Assembly: GCF_958450345.1 (NCBI RefSeq)
Contig: NC_088783.1
Location: 10,977,701 to 11,041,700, forward strand
DNA: 64,000 nucleotides
Direction of reading: 5' to 3'
Source: Calliphora vicina
Lineage: Eukaryota > Arthropoda > Insecta > Diptera > Calliphoridae
The notes under the pieces are model-generated. The model saw only the letters and a list, made by a program, of their open reading frames with translations. It made no database searches and was not told where the DNA came from. Shown in pieces: positions 23,761-35,379 of the stretch. Each line of letters starts with the position of its first letter. Position 1 is the first letter of the stretch. The position numbers were made by a program, and so were the translations under genes.

Positions 23761-25079
23761 TCGTTACTCAGTTATTCAGTTTAAAGAACAGAGGGGATAG
23801 TCACCTTTAATTGACTTTCATATACAAAATCGGTTTTTGATTGCAAATATTAGTTATCACAGGTTATCGTTCTTTTTTCCTTTTAGGAAATTTAAAATTT
23901 GAGCTACGAAATTTATTTTTAGGAAATTTCTCACAATTTCAATATCAAAAATGTTAAAAATAAGCTCCACCCTAACGTGCATACGAACTCAAAAAACAAA
24001 CAAACAAAAAACCTAAAGAAATGTTATAAAAACCACTTACTAAATCCATTTGTGTTTCCCACTTAATTATAGAAATTGATTAAAAATCTAAAGGAAAACA
24101 GGCCCATCAAAAAGCAACGGACTTACACCAACACACAGGAAATATTCCAACAAAATTAATGAAAATATTAAAAGTACTCATACGTAACGGAGAGCAGAGA
24201 ACAGATTAAAGAGGCTGGGGCAGGGAGAGTAGAGTAAATTGAAGTAGGTAAGTAAGTATGTGTTTATATTCATGTTGATTTTAATATTGTTCTCATATAT
24301 TTTCAATAATAGCAATACAAACAAACAAATAAATACACACATGCACTCACACACTGTGTATGTGTGTGAGTATTGTATTTTTATTTTTATTATTGTTATT
24401 TTTGCTTTCATTATTGCATATGTAAATGTTACTGCTAAAGGAACATGTTTTTATCTAAATACGTGTGATTATATCAATAAACGCTTTTGTGTTTACTTCT
24501 GTACATAAGTTTGTTTTGGTATTTGTTTGTTTTGTTTTGTTAGTATGTATTTTTGTAGGTTTTTTTTGTAGATTTCGTTTTTTTCCTTTTCACCAAAAAA
24601 AAATAAAACTGGTACTTTGGCCGTATGCTACAAGTGTACGCTAAAAAACCAACAAACAATCAGTAGAGAAAAACATGTTAAATGTCCTATTTAGAGAATT
24701 TGCGTATTTTTTTAAGGCTTTAATAATGTTGGTTTTTTGCTTTGTAGACAGGAGGGCTTTTGGTGTTTCTAGTTAAATGGTTTCGCAAAAAAAAATTCAA
24801 AATGAGAAAGGAAAATAAGCAACTTTAATGGGAAAATTGGGTAGAATTCAGTTTATTTAAGCAGGCGGTTTCAAAACTGGCAGGAAAGCATAAGCATATA
24901 CTTTTATAGAGTTCATAAGAATTTATTTGGTAAGAGGGTGCTGAATGGAAAGTACTAAAATTATATTTGTACAATTCAAGATATCAGAGAACAACAACAA
25001 ATTTGGAGGAATATCCGGGCTTCAAAAAGTTGTACTATGCACACCAAGGTCTAAAATTATGCTCGGTCATGTAAAAATC
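23761..25079. other. No gene seen
   Basis: 24330-24375 is a CACA/TGTG palindromic low-complexity stretch; the open frames on both strands over it are not gene-like. The rest is AT-rich. Confidence 0.4.
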
Positions 25080-25205
25080 AAGACATGTCCGTCTGTATGT
25101 TGAAATCAACTTTCATTCATTCCTTAATATATCCGCCATAGTCCTACTTCGGTTGCTATGTAAAAATGAGAAAATCGGCCCATAAATGGCTGAGATATAA
25201 GCAAA
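25080..25205 (+). mobile_element. DINE-A fragment
   Basis: GACATGTCCGTCTGTATGTT, GAAATCAACTTTC, CGGTTGCTATGTAAAAATGA and ATGGCTGAGATATAAG are consecutive DINE-A core motifs. Both ends are lost. Confidence 0.6.
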
Positions 25206-25422
25206 ACACAGGTCAACACCAAAAAGGCTCGACTAACCACTATAAAGATCTGATGCATCATGGCTACCTAAGTACAAAAATGGTAAAATTTTTCAATTCT
25301 ATGGATACATTTTTTTTAAACAAATTTTTAAGTAAAATTATAAATTTTGATAACTCAAAAAGGGTTAGTCCAATGTTATTAAAGTTAACTTAGAAAAGTT
25401 ATAATAACAAATTTAAGCAAAA

Positions 25423-26148
25423 ACAAGTAAGAAAGTATGGTCGGTCAAGCTCGACCATATAATACCCTACACTAAGTAAAACAGAGAAATTTTTCTTTTA
25501 ATATTTCAATAATTTATATTTTTGAGTGATTTCGGAAGTGGACCTTATATGGGGGCTATGACCAATTATTTACCGATCACCATGAAATTAGGTCGTGCGA
25601 TTTATATCTATATTAAAGTTAACTGTGTTGAATTTTGTGTGTTTACCAACATTTTTAAGCGATTTATGCGCGTTAAAGTGATTTTCGGAAGCGGGTATAT
25701 GACTAATTATGGGCCGATCGTAACAAAATTTGGTGACATGAATTTTGTATATATAAAACTTATTTGGAGCGGAATTAGTGGAGATAGATATATAAATTAA
25801 ACATTTATGACCGATCCAAGTCCAATTTCGGGAGGACATTTGCATAGGGGCTAGGTGAAATAATGGACCGATTTCAATAGGCTTGGTCCTTGAGCCGAAA
25901 AAATAATATGTACCAAATTTCATCGAAATATCTTCAAAATTGCGACCTGTACTCTGCGCACAAGGTTTACATGGACAGCCATCCAGCCAGCCGACCAGAC
26001 GGACGGACGGACATCGCTTAATCGACTCAGAATGTGATTCTAAGTCGATCGGTATACTCTAAGGTGGGTGCTAGACTAATATTTTTGGACGTTACAAACA
26101 CCTGCACAAACGCATAATACCCTCCCCACTATGGTAGTGTAGGGTATA
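25423..26148 (-). mobile_element. DINE-B element, full length
   Basis: Reversed family B: the 3' terminus ACAAGTAAGAAAGTATGG and stem GGTCGGTCAAGCTCGACC at 25423-25457, then subterminal ATACCCTACACT. The body carries GATTTTCGGAAGCGGG, GGACGGACATCG and GGTGGGTGCTAGAC. The 5' palindrome CCCTCCCCACTATGGTAGTG with AGGGTATA ends at 26148. The architecture (5' palindrome, subterminal inverted GGGTATA, 3' stem-loop, TTACTTG|T end) matches DINE-1/HINE elements, non-autonomous derivatives of Helentrons. Open frames inside are not genes. Confidence 0.85.
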
Positions 26149-26314
26149 AATATATGTTTTACGTGAAAATAGCAATTTTTTTTGTTTTAAAAAAATCATG
26201 AAAAATCGAAAACGGCAGAAATTTTTCAAATTCATTACTTTACCACAAATCCACATATAATAGCAATAAAATGAGATTTAAAGCATAAAAATCAATTGAT
26301 TATTTTCGAATTTT
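26149..26314. repeat. Spacer repeated after both DINE-B copies
   Basis: ATCATGAAAAATCGAAAACGG...AAAATGAGAT at 26197-26280 is repeated in diverged form just after the next DINE-B copy (26978-27055, CATGAAAAATTTTAAACGGC...AAAATGAGAT). Element plus spacer therefore appear tandemly duplicated. Confidence 0.55.
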
Positions 26315-26974
26315 CCCTACACTAAGTAATAGAGCAAAAATAATTTTCTTTTAAAATTTCAATAATTTATATTTTTGAGTGATTTTAGGAAGTGGGCCTT
26401 ATATGGGAGCTATGACCTATTATGAAACGATCACCATGAAATTAGGTCGTGTGATTTATATCTATATGAAAGTTATTTATGTTGAATTTTATGTTATACC
26501 AACATTTTTAGGAGATTAATGCACATTAAAGTGATTTTCGGAAGCGGATCTTATATGGGAGCTATGACTAATTATGGACCGATCATAATAATTTTTGGTG
26601 TCATGAATTCCGTATATATAAGACTTATTTGGAGCAAAATTTGTGAAGATACCTTTATAAATTAAACATTTATGATGATAAAGTCCAATTTCGGGAGGAC
26701 ATTTGTATGGGGGCTAGGTGAAATAATGGACCGATTTCTTCCAGGCTCCGTCCTGGGACCGTATAATGTATATGTGCCAAATTTTATCGAAATATCTTCA
26801 AACTTGCGACCTGTACTCTGCGCACAAGGTTTATATGGACAGCCAGACGGACAGACGGACATCGTTTAATCGACTCAAAAAGTGATTCTGATCGCTTTAC
26901 TTTAATATTTGTGGGCGTTACAAACATCTGCACAAATGCATAATACCCTCCCCACTATGGTAGTGTAGGGTATA
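26315..26974 (-). mobile_element. DINE-B element lacking its 3' hairpin
   Basis: Begins at CCCTACACTAAGTAATAGAG without the ACAAGTAAG terminus or stem. It carries the full body and ends with the 5' palindrome CCCACTATGGTAGTGTAGGG and TATA at 26974. It is the second unit of a tandem pair with 25423-26148. Confidence 0.8.
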
Positions 26975-27177
26975 AAAATCCATGAAAAATTTTAAACGGC
27001 TGAAATGTTTCAGATTTATTGCTTCGTCACAAAAATGAGATATCGGTCATAAAAACCGATGCATTCTTTTTGACTTTATTCACTATTAAGTGAATTGGCT
27101 CATTTTCAGAAAATTGTATGTGCTTTCAAGTGTGTACTTTGGTGTAAATTTTCATTTCTTTTGTTTTTGTTACAATT

Positions 27178-27420
27178 TTTTCGAAAGATTGCAGAAATAG
27201 CTATCTAAACTAGTTGGAACACATTTTGCTAAGAACAATAGATAATAAATTACATGAATATGAAAAAACACCGATCTTGTTGAAAAATTGTGTCTGAATT
27301 ACTATCCAACAGAACTAGCCTTGTTGCATTTTCATTTCATACTGATCGGAAGACATCGATTTCAAAAGTTGGTTGGTTCACTTGACATGAAATCTCCAAA
27401 TATTAAAAAATATTTTTCAA
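27178..27420. repeat. Family C end domain, solo
   Basis: GGAACACATTTTGCTAAGAA, ACCGATCTTGTTGAAAAATT, AGACATCGATTTCAAAAGTT and TTCACTTGACATGAAATC match the end domain of family C. The ~175-bp units are missing. Confidence 0.7.
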
Positions 27421-27579
27421 ATAAAATTTGCAATTTTTTTTAGATTTTATTAACCCAAAAATATTTAAAAAAAAGGTAGGAATCAAAGATCAGCAAGGTT
27501 CCCCACATATAGCACAGTTTTCTGACTGTAAAAGTCTGCTTATTCAAATCTTAACAAAATATTTAGTACATTCGTATTA

Positions 27580-28372
27580 GAGTAACTTCGGGTAATGTGG
27601 ACTACCGTTTTGTTTTTTCTAAATTTTGGCCACAAAAAAGTTGTGAAGCAATAAATTAGCTAATGTATTCTCTAATTGTTTTTGCAAGTTGAAAATTTTT
27701 TCCGTCAAATGATAAAAAATGTATGTGAAAATATTATAAGGAACCAAAAAACCAGCATTAAAAAAATTGGAGGGTAATATGGACCACTATATGAGGGTAA
27801 TGTGGACTAGTATTTAATACATAAAATTCATGAACCAGCTAATCATGAATGATTAAAAAATTTAATTTCAATATATTTTTATTAATACAAACTAAAAAGT
27901 CGCGTTCTTGGCTTAGATAGATTGCTTACAAAGTACATAGTTATTGTCGGGTAATATGGACCAGTAGTACATAATCAAGTAATTTAAGTGGTCCACATTA
28001 CACGAACTTGGGTTACAGTGGTAAAAAATTATTTTTACCTATTAATCTAAATGTGCTTAAATTCTTACCAAATATATGCAAAACTACGTGTCAACTTTAA
28101 CTATATAAAACAACCAAACATTAAATTCTGTCAAGTAACTGTACCAAATTTTGTTTCTTACTTGAGCCGAAAAAAATATTGAGCACGCGCATTAATTTCA
28201 ATACAAGAATAAAAAGCCAACATAACAATTACTCATGAAAGCAAATGTGCAATTGTCGTTTCAAACAAATTGTAAAATGTACGATAAATCAGTTTTATCA
28301 TACCTTCAATAGTTTCTGAAAAAAGACACTGGTCCACATTAGACGCATAGTCCACAATACCCGAAGTTACTC
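27580..28372. mobile_element. 793-bp TIR element with internal copies of its terminus
   Basis: GAGTAACTTCGGGTAATGTG at the left is inverted at the right as CACAATACCCGAAGTTACTC ending at 28372. TA flanks each end (27578-27579 and 28373-28374), which fits a Tc1/mariner-type non-autonomous element. The terminal word GGGTAATRTGGACYA recurs inside at about 27772, 27795 and 27948 and inverted at about 27993 (GTGGTCCACATTAC). No coding frame. Confidence 0.75.
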
Positions 28373-28374
28373 TA

Positions 28375-29000
28375 TATAGATTATGTTGTTGAATTCGAAA
28401 AGTATCAATAAATGTTTATTTATACATAGAAGTGTCCTTAAAATAAATTTATGTTGGTTGGGCCTAGTTTCGTTCTTAAGCAGCTAAAACTAATTGATAC
28501 AAACATTTGGAGCCATACAAGGAATTTTTTGTTTGAATTTCAAAGTTATGAAAAAAATCGAAAACAATTTTGAAATTTTGTTCATGCTTTTTAATGCACT
28601 TTTCAAATCCACAAATCCTTATGAGTCCACAAATCTACCTCGAATTTAGAAAATTCCAAAAAAAAATGTTTTTATATTAATTAATTTAAATGGTGGAAAG
28701 GAAGTAATCTTTTTTTTTGGAAAAAATGAAAAGTTTATACTTCATATTACGAGCCTAATGTTACATGTATTCTCATATTCAAATATTTATAGATATTACA
28801 TATTTACTCATACTCTATTTATTATAAATTATTATACAAGGGAGTTTTAAAAGTTTTTCAAATTGAAGAAACCATTTTGATTACGATTTTATGTAAAAAC
28901 CAGGCCGGAACCCTCTGTGGAATTTGGAACCGAGTCATCCACAAAGATATTTACTTTAAATTTCCTTCTTAAATTTTTGAGATTTATTTCATAAAGACAA
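28375..29000. other. AT-rich stretch, no gene seen
   Basis: No reading frame, inverted repeat or family match is supported. Confidence 0.4.
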
Positions 29001-29009
29001 GGAAAAACA

Positions 29010-29309
29010 GGTACCGTGAAACAACTCCCAAATGAAATAACTCCCCACGAAAAAATGAAATAACACCCAACAAATTTTTCACACAACTTAGGACTTATTT
29101 CTATGAAACAACTCCTAACGCATAGGGAGTTATTTCATTTCTATTGGGAGTTATTTCCCTTTTTTGGCACTAATATTTTTAAAATTATGAATCCGCCGAT
29201 TATTGGGAGTAAATTCATTTTACCCTTTGGTAGTTATTTCATTTTTTAAGTTTGGGAATTATTTCATTTTTGATGGAAATTATTTCATTGGGAGCTATTT
29301 CACGGTACC
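29010..29309. mobile_element. 300-bp MITE with 9-bp target duplication (MULE-like)
   Basis: The ends GGTACCGTGAAACAACTCCC and TGGGAGCTATTTCACGGTACC are inverted. The 9-mer GGAAAAACA flanks both sides exactly (29001-29009 and 29310-29318). A 9-bp duplication points to Mutator-like elements. The interior is made of repeats of GGGAGTTATTTCATT in both orientations (for example 29121, 29143, 29229, 29267), so the element looks built from multiplied terminal sequence. No coding capacity. The adjacent DINE-B terminus at 29316 overlaps the right-hand duplicate. Confidence 0.8.
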
Positions 29310-29315
29310 GGAAAA

Positions 29316-29452
29316 ACAAGTAAGATTTACACTAAATAAATAAGCAAAAATATTTTTCTTTTAAAATTTCAGTAATTTATGTTAGTAGAAGGTTTTATAT
29401 GGGAGCTATCACTAATTACGGACCGATAATCACAAAATTATCTGACATGTAT
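29316..29452 (-). mobile_element. DINE-B 3'-end fragment
   Basis: ACAAGTAAG without the stem-loop, then AATATTTTTCTTTTAAAATT, TATATGGGAGCTATCACTAA and ACGGACCGATAATCACAAAA. It stops at GACATGTATTC, where a foldback-family arm begins (TAGAGTGTCCC). Confidence 0.65.
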
Positions 29453-29454
29453 TC

Positions 29455-30250
29455 TAGAGTGTCCCTTAGAATTAAATTTTTTGAAATCTTGAAAAGGTAC
29501 CCGCTGAATACTTTCGTAATGACCTAAAATACCACCAAAAAAAGAAGGGCAACATGTACCGACTTTCGATTTAGTTTTGAGGTGTATTTATATGGGGAAA
29601 AATGCATTTTTTCAGTTTTTTTAAAATGTTTGCCTTTAAATAATTAATTTTGCAATTTAATTTAAAAAAATCGAAATGTATACGCAATTATCGCTCTAAA
29701 AATATATAAAAGACAAAAATTGGTTAAAAAATGTTAAAGTTATTAAAAAAATCGCCAGGAATTTAGGAACAAAATTAACATATTTTGAGAAATATTAAAA
29801 CAAAACTTTGTTCTTACTTAAAATAAATCCATATTTACTTGTATATGAGTTTTTATCTTCATAGGATACAGTTAACCTATTCGCAGGTATAACCAAAAAA
29901 AATATTTTTTTAACGGCAGTTTCAAAACTCCATTTTGAATTTTTTAAAAATTTTGTTAAACAAATTTCAGAATTTTTTGATCATCTCATTGGGATTTATT
30001 AAAAATATATAATAGGGAATATTATAGTCCAGGTAATTTTAAATATACTCTGAAAGTTTTACTAAAATTGGGAAATGTTAAACCTTAAATCGTGAAGGTC
30101 ACAGGTCAAATTTTTCAATATTTGGAATTTCTCTTTGAAAGATAGTGAAATATTATATATTTTTGGGCCGATTTTGATGAAACTTAAAAAAATATTAAAT
30201 GAAGTCTAGCGTCTACAATAACAGCACAAAAATGGAAATTAACCATTAAG
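29455..30250. mobile_element. Single arm of a foldback-family element
   Basis: Starts TAGAGTGTCCCTTAGAATT and continues with TTTTGAGGTGTATTTATATG, ACAGTTAACCTATTCGCAGG, GGGCCGATTTTGATGAAACT and AATGGAAATTAACC. These match the left arm of 18235-20328 up to near its centre. The other arm is missing. Its first ~120 bases pair instead with the end of the arm at 52446-53036, so these two represent one subfamily. Confidence 0.75.
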
Positions 30251-30257
30251 AGCAGCA

Positions 30258-30604
30258 AAAACGCCATCATGACAAAGCTAGGCAACTTGTTGCAATAATT
30301 GTTAAAAACTATTTACAAAGAAGTGGTTTATAAGTTTTGCCATACCCGCCATATATGTAGCACAAACCTTGCCTTTTCCGTCCACTATTTCATTCGATCG
30401 ATGCTGAATATTCTCTCTGGGATACGTTTTCCTTCAGAACAAAGTATCCGAAATTGGATTGATTCGTTCTCGGCCTTAAAAGATAAACAATTCTTTTGCC
30501 GTTTCCAAAAAGTAAGGAAATTTATATTGTACAATATAAAAGCTAAAAATTTGAAAAAATCCGCATTTTTAAGACATACATTCAATAAAAAATGCAAAAA
30601 TTGT
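30258..30604 (+). pseudogene. Mariner transposase relic, C-terminal part
   Basis: Starting in the HDNARPH region (read as HHDKARQ, about 30267) it continues IIVKNYLQRSG (30296), VLPYPPY, then in another frame RSMLNILSGIRFPSEQ and SIRNWIDSFSALKDKQF (30395-30495). This is the mariner C-terminus. It is frameshifted at least once. A related but more decayed piece is at 51455-51660. Family C follows directly. Confidence 0.75.
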
Positions 30605-31376
30605 ATGTCTTGAGATACAAAACATTTATTTGGATATATATATCCCATTCGCATCCCACTAAGCGACCAACACCATCTTAAAGGATAAGACCTAAGCTTT
30701 CTTTAGAGCAAAAAAAAAATCGGTTTTACAAAAAAAATTTAAAAATTGTATTTCTTGAGTTACAAAATATTTATTTTGATAGATATCCCACTCGCATCCC
30801 CCTAAACGACCAAATGGGTCTTAAACGAATAGACCCAAGATTTTTTTTGAGCTAAAAAATAAAAATTAAAAAAGGGTCCAATTTAAAAGAAAAAGTCAAC
30901 AAAGTTTTTGATTTTGAAAAAAAGTAAAAAATTGTATGTTTTGAGTTACAAAATATTTGTTTTGATAGATAGAATCCCACTAAGCGACCAAATAGGTTTT
31001 CAAGCTAAAAAATATCTAAGCTTTATTTTAAAAAAGGGCCCATTTTTAAAAAAAAGTCAAAAAAGTTTTTGATTTCGGAAAAAAATATTAAAATTTTTTT
31101 ATTTTTTTTTTTAAATATTTTTTTTCGAAAGATTGAAGAAAAAGCTCTCTAAACTATTTGGGACACATTTTGCTAAGAACAATATGTAATAAGTTACATG
31201 GATAAGAAAAAACACCTGCTTGGCCAAAATGTAAAATTTTGACCCCCTCTAACTCAGAGAATTCTCGACCGATCTTGTTGAAAAATTGTGTCTGAGTTAC
31301 TATCCAATAGAATTGTGCAAATTTCATCCCGGAAGACATCGATTTCCAAAGTTGGTTCACTTGACATGAATTGCCC
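30605..31376. repeat. Family C element, copy 3
   Basis: Reversed units with CCCATTCGCATCCCACTAAG (30646), CCCACTCGCATCCCCCTAAA (30787) and AATCCCACTAAGCGACCAAA (30972). The end domain follows (GGGACACATTTTGCTAAGAA at 31160, GTTCACTTGACATGAATTGC to 31376). Confidence 0.75.
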
Positions 31377-32600
31377 CATTATGTACTAACGAAACAATAT
31401 AGAAACTGTTGAAAATTGAAAAAAAAAAACATCAAGACAAAACTGATGCATCAGTTTCCTTCAGAAATTGATTTTGTTTGTTTTCTAATTTTCTCAATGC
31501 GAATTCTTTTTAAGTTTGTCAAGATATTAGTTTCAAAATCAAGCTAATGTCAAGACGGTTCACTAATCCAATCTGACAATCCTATCATCATGTAATAACG
31601 GACAGATTATTTGATACATGAAAATATATTAAACGATGTATCTGAGATGTCAGGAACAGGAAAAAGTGCGCAGGTTATATTTCTGTCCTGTTTTTAGATG
31701 AGCCTTTAGCTCCCTTTAAAAGCAATATCATTGTATCACCTATAATCACTTATTAATTCACCCTCGAGCATTAAAATTATTTAAATTTAATATAGAGACG
31801 TACATACATATGTATAAATTTGTTTAGTACTGAAACTAACAAACAAATTCATACACTCTCATACAAATACGCATACAAACAAAGGGAACATTTTCGGAAT
31901 CACAGAATATTTACAATTTCAATATCGAACAAAAAAACAACAATGTTGATATCAACTTCCTACACCACTCCCGTTTAATTCCTAAGCTTCCGTGTCCATG
32001 CAAACAACAACAACAGCTACAAAAACGTTATCATATTTTTCCGATGGATGTGTAGTAACATTTTGTTAGTGGTTCATATACAGCAGCAACAACCACATAC
32101 ATATAAATATAATTGGTCAATTCACAAGGCATCCTATCATGTCATATTGTCATAATGTCCTAATATTTTACAATAGTTTGAAAATGTTGTTATTGCTTTT
32201 TAAGCAAAAAAAAATTCCTAAAATACTTAATACTACTCTGTATGCTAGAGTCGAGTCGTGAAATATTAGGACATTACATATGACAATAGACATGGTACGA
32301 GACCTTGTGAACTTAGGTCTGGCCTAAGTTGGACCTGGTTGTAAAACTTAAATTTTAAAGCAGCAAACTTTGGGAAGAATTTCCAGGGCCACTTGGCATG
32401 ACTCTACTCAGGCTTAAGAACTCTTTTGTATGTAAATCTGTGTGTAAAATAAAATAAAATCTTACGCATTTTCATGTAAAATTTTGTATCCATACGAGAA
32501 TAAAACGAATGAATTTTATGTTAAAGTATGTTGTCAATGTTTTGGTGAAATGTCAGTAGATGTCTGTGTATATAGTAAATGTGTTTGTATTTTTACATAT
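31377..32600. other. No gene seen; CAA-rich and AT-rich
   Basis: Low-complexity ACAACAACA at 32005-32015 and no supported reading frame. It contains the small inverted-repeat element at 32145-32288. Confidence 0.4.
32145..32288. repeat. 144-bp palindromic MITE-like repeat
   Basis: TATTGTCATAATGTCCTAAT at the left is inverted at the right (ATTAGGACATTACATATGAC, ending 32288), allowing a small indel. Non-coding and AT-rich in the middle. A target duplication was not resolved. Confidence 0.5.
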
Positions 32601-32745
32601 CCCTGCAGTTCTAGGAGACTGTCCCGAACTAATGATTTTGCTTATCATTTGGGGTGACAACTAGTTACATAACAAGCAACCTGGCTATTTTTTACTCTTT
32701 TTGATAACAATGAGTCTGTTCGATATTCGTCCAAAGTAGCCAGAG

Positions 32746-34372
32746 TCATTTACTGTGTGTAATATTTTGAGTCATAGAAATATAACCATATACGGACACT
32801 ACTACGTGCTAAAAGACCAAAAACGACCCGTGGCTCCCAGTTTTGCACAAAGTCATGCACTTTTTTTATGGGCCCAAAATGATTTGGGTCCTTTGTGTCA
32901 TTTTTGCAAAAAAAGTGATAATTTTCTCAGGCTCATATCTTGCAAACAGTTCGGAATTTTGATTTACTTTCTGAGGCAAAGTTGTAGCCTTGTCATAAAG
33001 AACAAAAATTGTGAACATATAAAAACAAGCTTCATCTTCAAGATTAAAATCGCAAAAAACTTTAAAAAAATCGATTTTTTTTCCTTTTCGTGTTGCACTG
33101 TGTTATTTAACATATACAAAAGTCAGTTCAAACGACACACAGTGGTTTAGAAACTTTTTTTTTTGGAAATAATTCGGTATCTTGGGAACTATTGGAGATA
33201 TTGTGTAGGTTATCTCTATTAGTTGAAGAGATATTCAGGTTTATTGATTTATTTTTTTTTAATTTTGCTCGATCTTTTTATGCTTTTTTAGATATGGTGG
33301 GCTGACGGAGGGTCGGAATTTATTTTTAAAATATCAGCTATATTCGTGATAAAATTCTAAATAAAATAAAATAAACTTGCTAACAGTTATCTCCTCCCTA
33401 TAAAAAGTTACACGCATCCAAATTTGGAACTTGTAAAAAGGGTCGCATTTTTTTCGTTATTTCCCAAAAAAGCAAATTTTATTTTTCTTTTGTAGAAAAA
33501 AATTTTCTTCGAGACTATATAGAATTTTTACATGATCCGGAAAGATAACTTAATGCAAAATTGTGCAAAGAAAAATTTGGCTCACTTAAGCGGACATATC
33601 ACCCCTCAGACCTATCCAAACTTGGCAAATTTTTTAAAAAAAAATTCGGTTTGAGTAAAAAATTCTTAAAAGGCAAAGCACTGATCCACGAAAATGCTCC
33701 ATATTTGTATAACCCCATATGCTTCTTAAATACTTACTATGTGTTTTTACTATCACACGTTAAATAACGCCACATGCAGAATAGAATATGCCCTTAAAAT
33801 GGCTCTTCCAGCAAGATAATGACCCAAAGCACGCGTCAGGTCTTGCCAAAAAATAGTTTTTATATAACAAAATTCATGTTATGGAATGGCCGTCTCAATA
33901 ACCAGACTTAAATCCTATGGAAAATAGTAAAAGACAAACTCGGACCTGAAAAATTTAAAAACAAGGAAGAACTTTGGCAGAAAATTCAAGAAATATGGTA
34001 TGCAATTTCCCAATCTACATGCGAAAGTTTGTTAAATTCAATCCCCAAACGATTTGATGCTGTTATTAGAAATAATTGATATGCAACAAAATATTAAGAA
34101 AACAACGAATTCTTATGATGATTTTTTATTTTTAATCATTTTAAGACTGATTGATTCTATTTGAATGTCGCATATTTTATTTAGTCTTTTAGATTTGACA
34201 TCGTTTTTAACATAAGAATGTGTTATTTTTTTATTTTATTTTTTATATTTATTGTTTACGTTATGAGCATTAATATATAATGAACAAATTTTAAATTTTG
34301 AAATCAAATATTGTAGTTTTACCGCTTTAATCGAATTCATATGTAGTGATTCTATTGTATTGTCCGTCACTG
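32746..34372 (+). mobile_element. Tc1-like element relic within family D
   Basis: The right end reads CTATTGTATTGTCCGTCACTG followed by TA (34373-34374), so the terminus is CAGTGACGGACAATACAATA reversed, a Tc1-type end. Sequence matching family D resumes directly after it. The left terminus is unclear. 32800-33520 holds AT-rich sequence of unknown origin (TTTTGCACAAAGTCATGCAC and so on) without transposase motifs, so another insertion may be present there. Confidence 0.55.
33770..34100 (+). pseudogene. Tc1-like (DD34E) transposase C-terminal relic
   Basis: Reading from 33770: PHAE-stop-NMPLKWLFQQDNDPKH (second catalytic Asp in QQDND), then LYNKIHVMEWPSQ, a stop, PDLNPMEN (the catalytic Glu in MEN, about 33910). 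After a frameshift KDKLGPEKFKNKEELWQKI and ISQSTCESLLNSIPKRFDAV follow (33931-34073), ending ATKY. The order and spacing are typical for Tc1. At least three internal stops and one frameshift make it non-functional. The DNA-binding half is not recognisable upstream. Confidence 0.8.
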
Positions 34373-34481
34373 TACGTGTCAAATGACCCAAAATATTTAA
34401 ATTGGAGACAGCCCAGTAATCAGACATTAGTGAAAATTGCTGCCTATAAGGGATACATTGACTACTTGCTCAACTGCTGGG

Positions 34482-35379
34482 ATATGTGCGTATGAATTTT
34501 ATTTGGGGGAATATGTTTGAATATGAAATGTATGTATTATTTTTTTTATTTTTGAATGAATTCTCTATTGAATTGAATGAGGGAAAAAAAACTGAAATCA
34601 AATTCTATTCTCAATACTACTCAACTCGTACGAGAGTACATACGAGTCTATAAAAAAATGTTAAAACATTTTACAACAACATTTTCTGTATAGATTTTAT
34701 TTTATTTATTTTTTTTTTATTTAATTTTGTTTTCCTTATTTCATCTACTATAGTATATAAATTCAATTTAAATATAAAATTTTTTCACTACAGCACAACT
34801 AATTCGGGGTAAATACTTACTTACTACATGCACAGAGTAAACAACTCTAAAAACTTTTGTTGAAATAAAAATAAGTATTTGTTGCATGCAGCAAAACTAA
34901 AGTTAAAAAAAAATTTATATAAAATTGTTATTGAATTGTTGATATTTTTATACTTTTCCAAAATAAAAAACAATTTTTTTTGAACAATAAGTAGATTTAT
35001 GCAAATATTTACATGTACGAATATTTAAGGCATACGAGATGAAAAGCCAATTATTTTTTTAATATCTGTGTTAACTAAATAAAATAGCAACTGCAACAGC
35101 AATGGCTTAGGGTTCAATTGTGAGTGCAATGCTGTAGGAGGTTCGTGTATATCAATCAGTAATAATGATCATTGACTGTGGATGATAATAAAGTTCTATA
35201 AGTCGATTTTTCGAACAATCGACTATTTTCTGAATGAAGTCGAAAAGTCAAAATGTTCTTTTTGGTCGAAAAAAAGTAGAAAAATCAATTACATCAACCG
35301 AAAATTGTCGAACAATCGATAAAATTGAAAATGTAGATTTTTTATTTTTCTTATCAATAAATGTAGCAACCAAATATTA
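34482..35379. other. AT-rich stretch, no gene seen
   Basis: 35195-35325 contains repeated TCGAACAATCGA and GTCGAAAA words, perhaps a decayed TIR element. Nothing coding is supported. Confidence 0.35.

Larger units (their letters stand above)
32601..34481. mobile_element. Family D element, copy 2, interrupted by Tc1-like sequence
   Basis: The reversed family D end CCCTGCAGTTCTAGGAGACT begins at 32601 and AGGGATACATTGACTACTTG then CAACTGCTGGG ends at 34481. Matches to copy 1 cover 32601-32745 and 34373-34481. The intervening part is a Tc1-like insertion, and copy 1's middle is missing here. ATAT lies on both sides (32597-32600 and 34482-34485), a possible 4-bp target duplication. Confidence 0.6.

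Noticed and set aside
32755..33150. 131-codon open frame within the Tc1-like interval
   Set aside because: No transposase motif or other domain. The true transposase remnant lies downstream at 33770-34100 in a separate block.
35195..35325. TCGAACAATCGA-rich patch as a hAT-like MITE
   Set aside because: No inverted termini or target duplication could be located.
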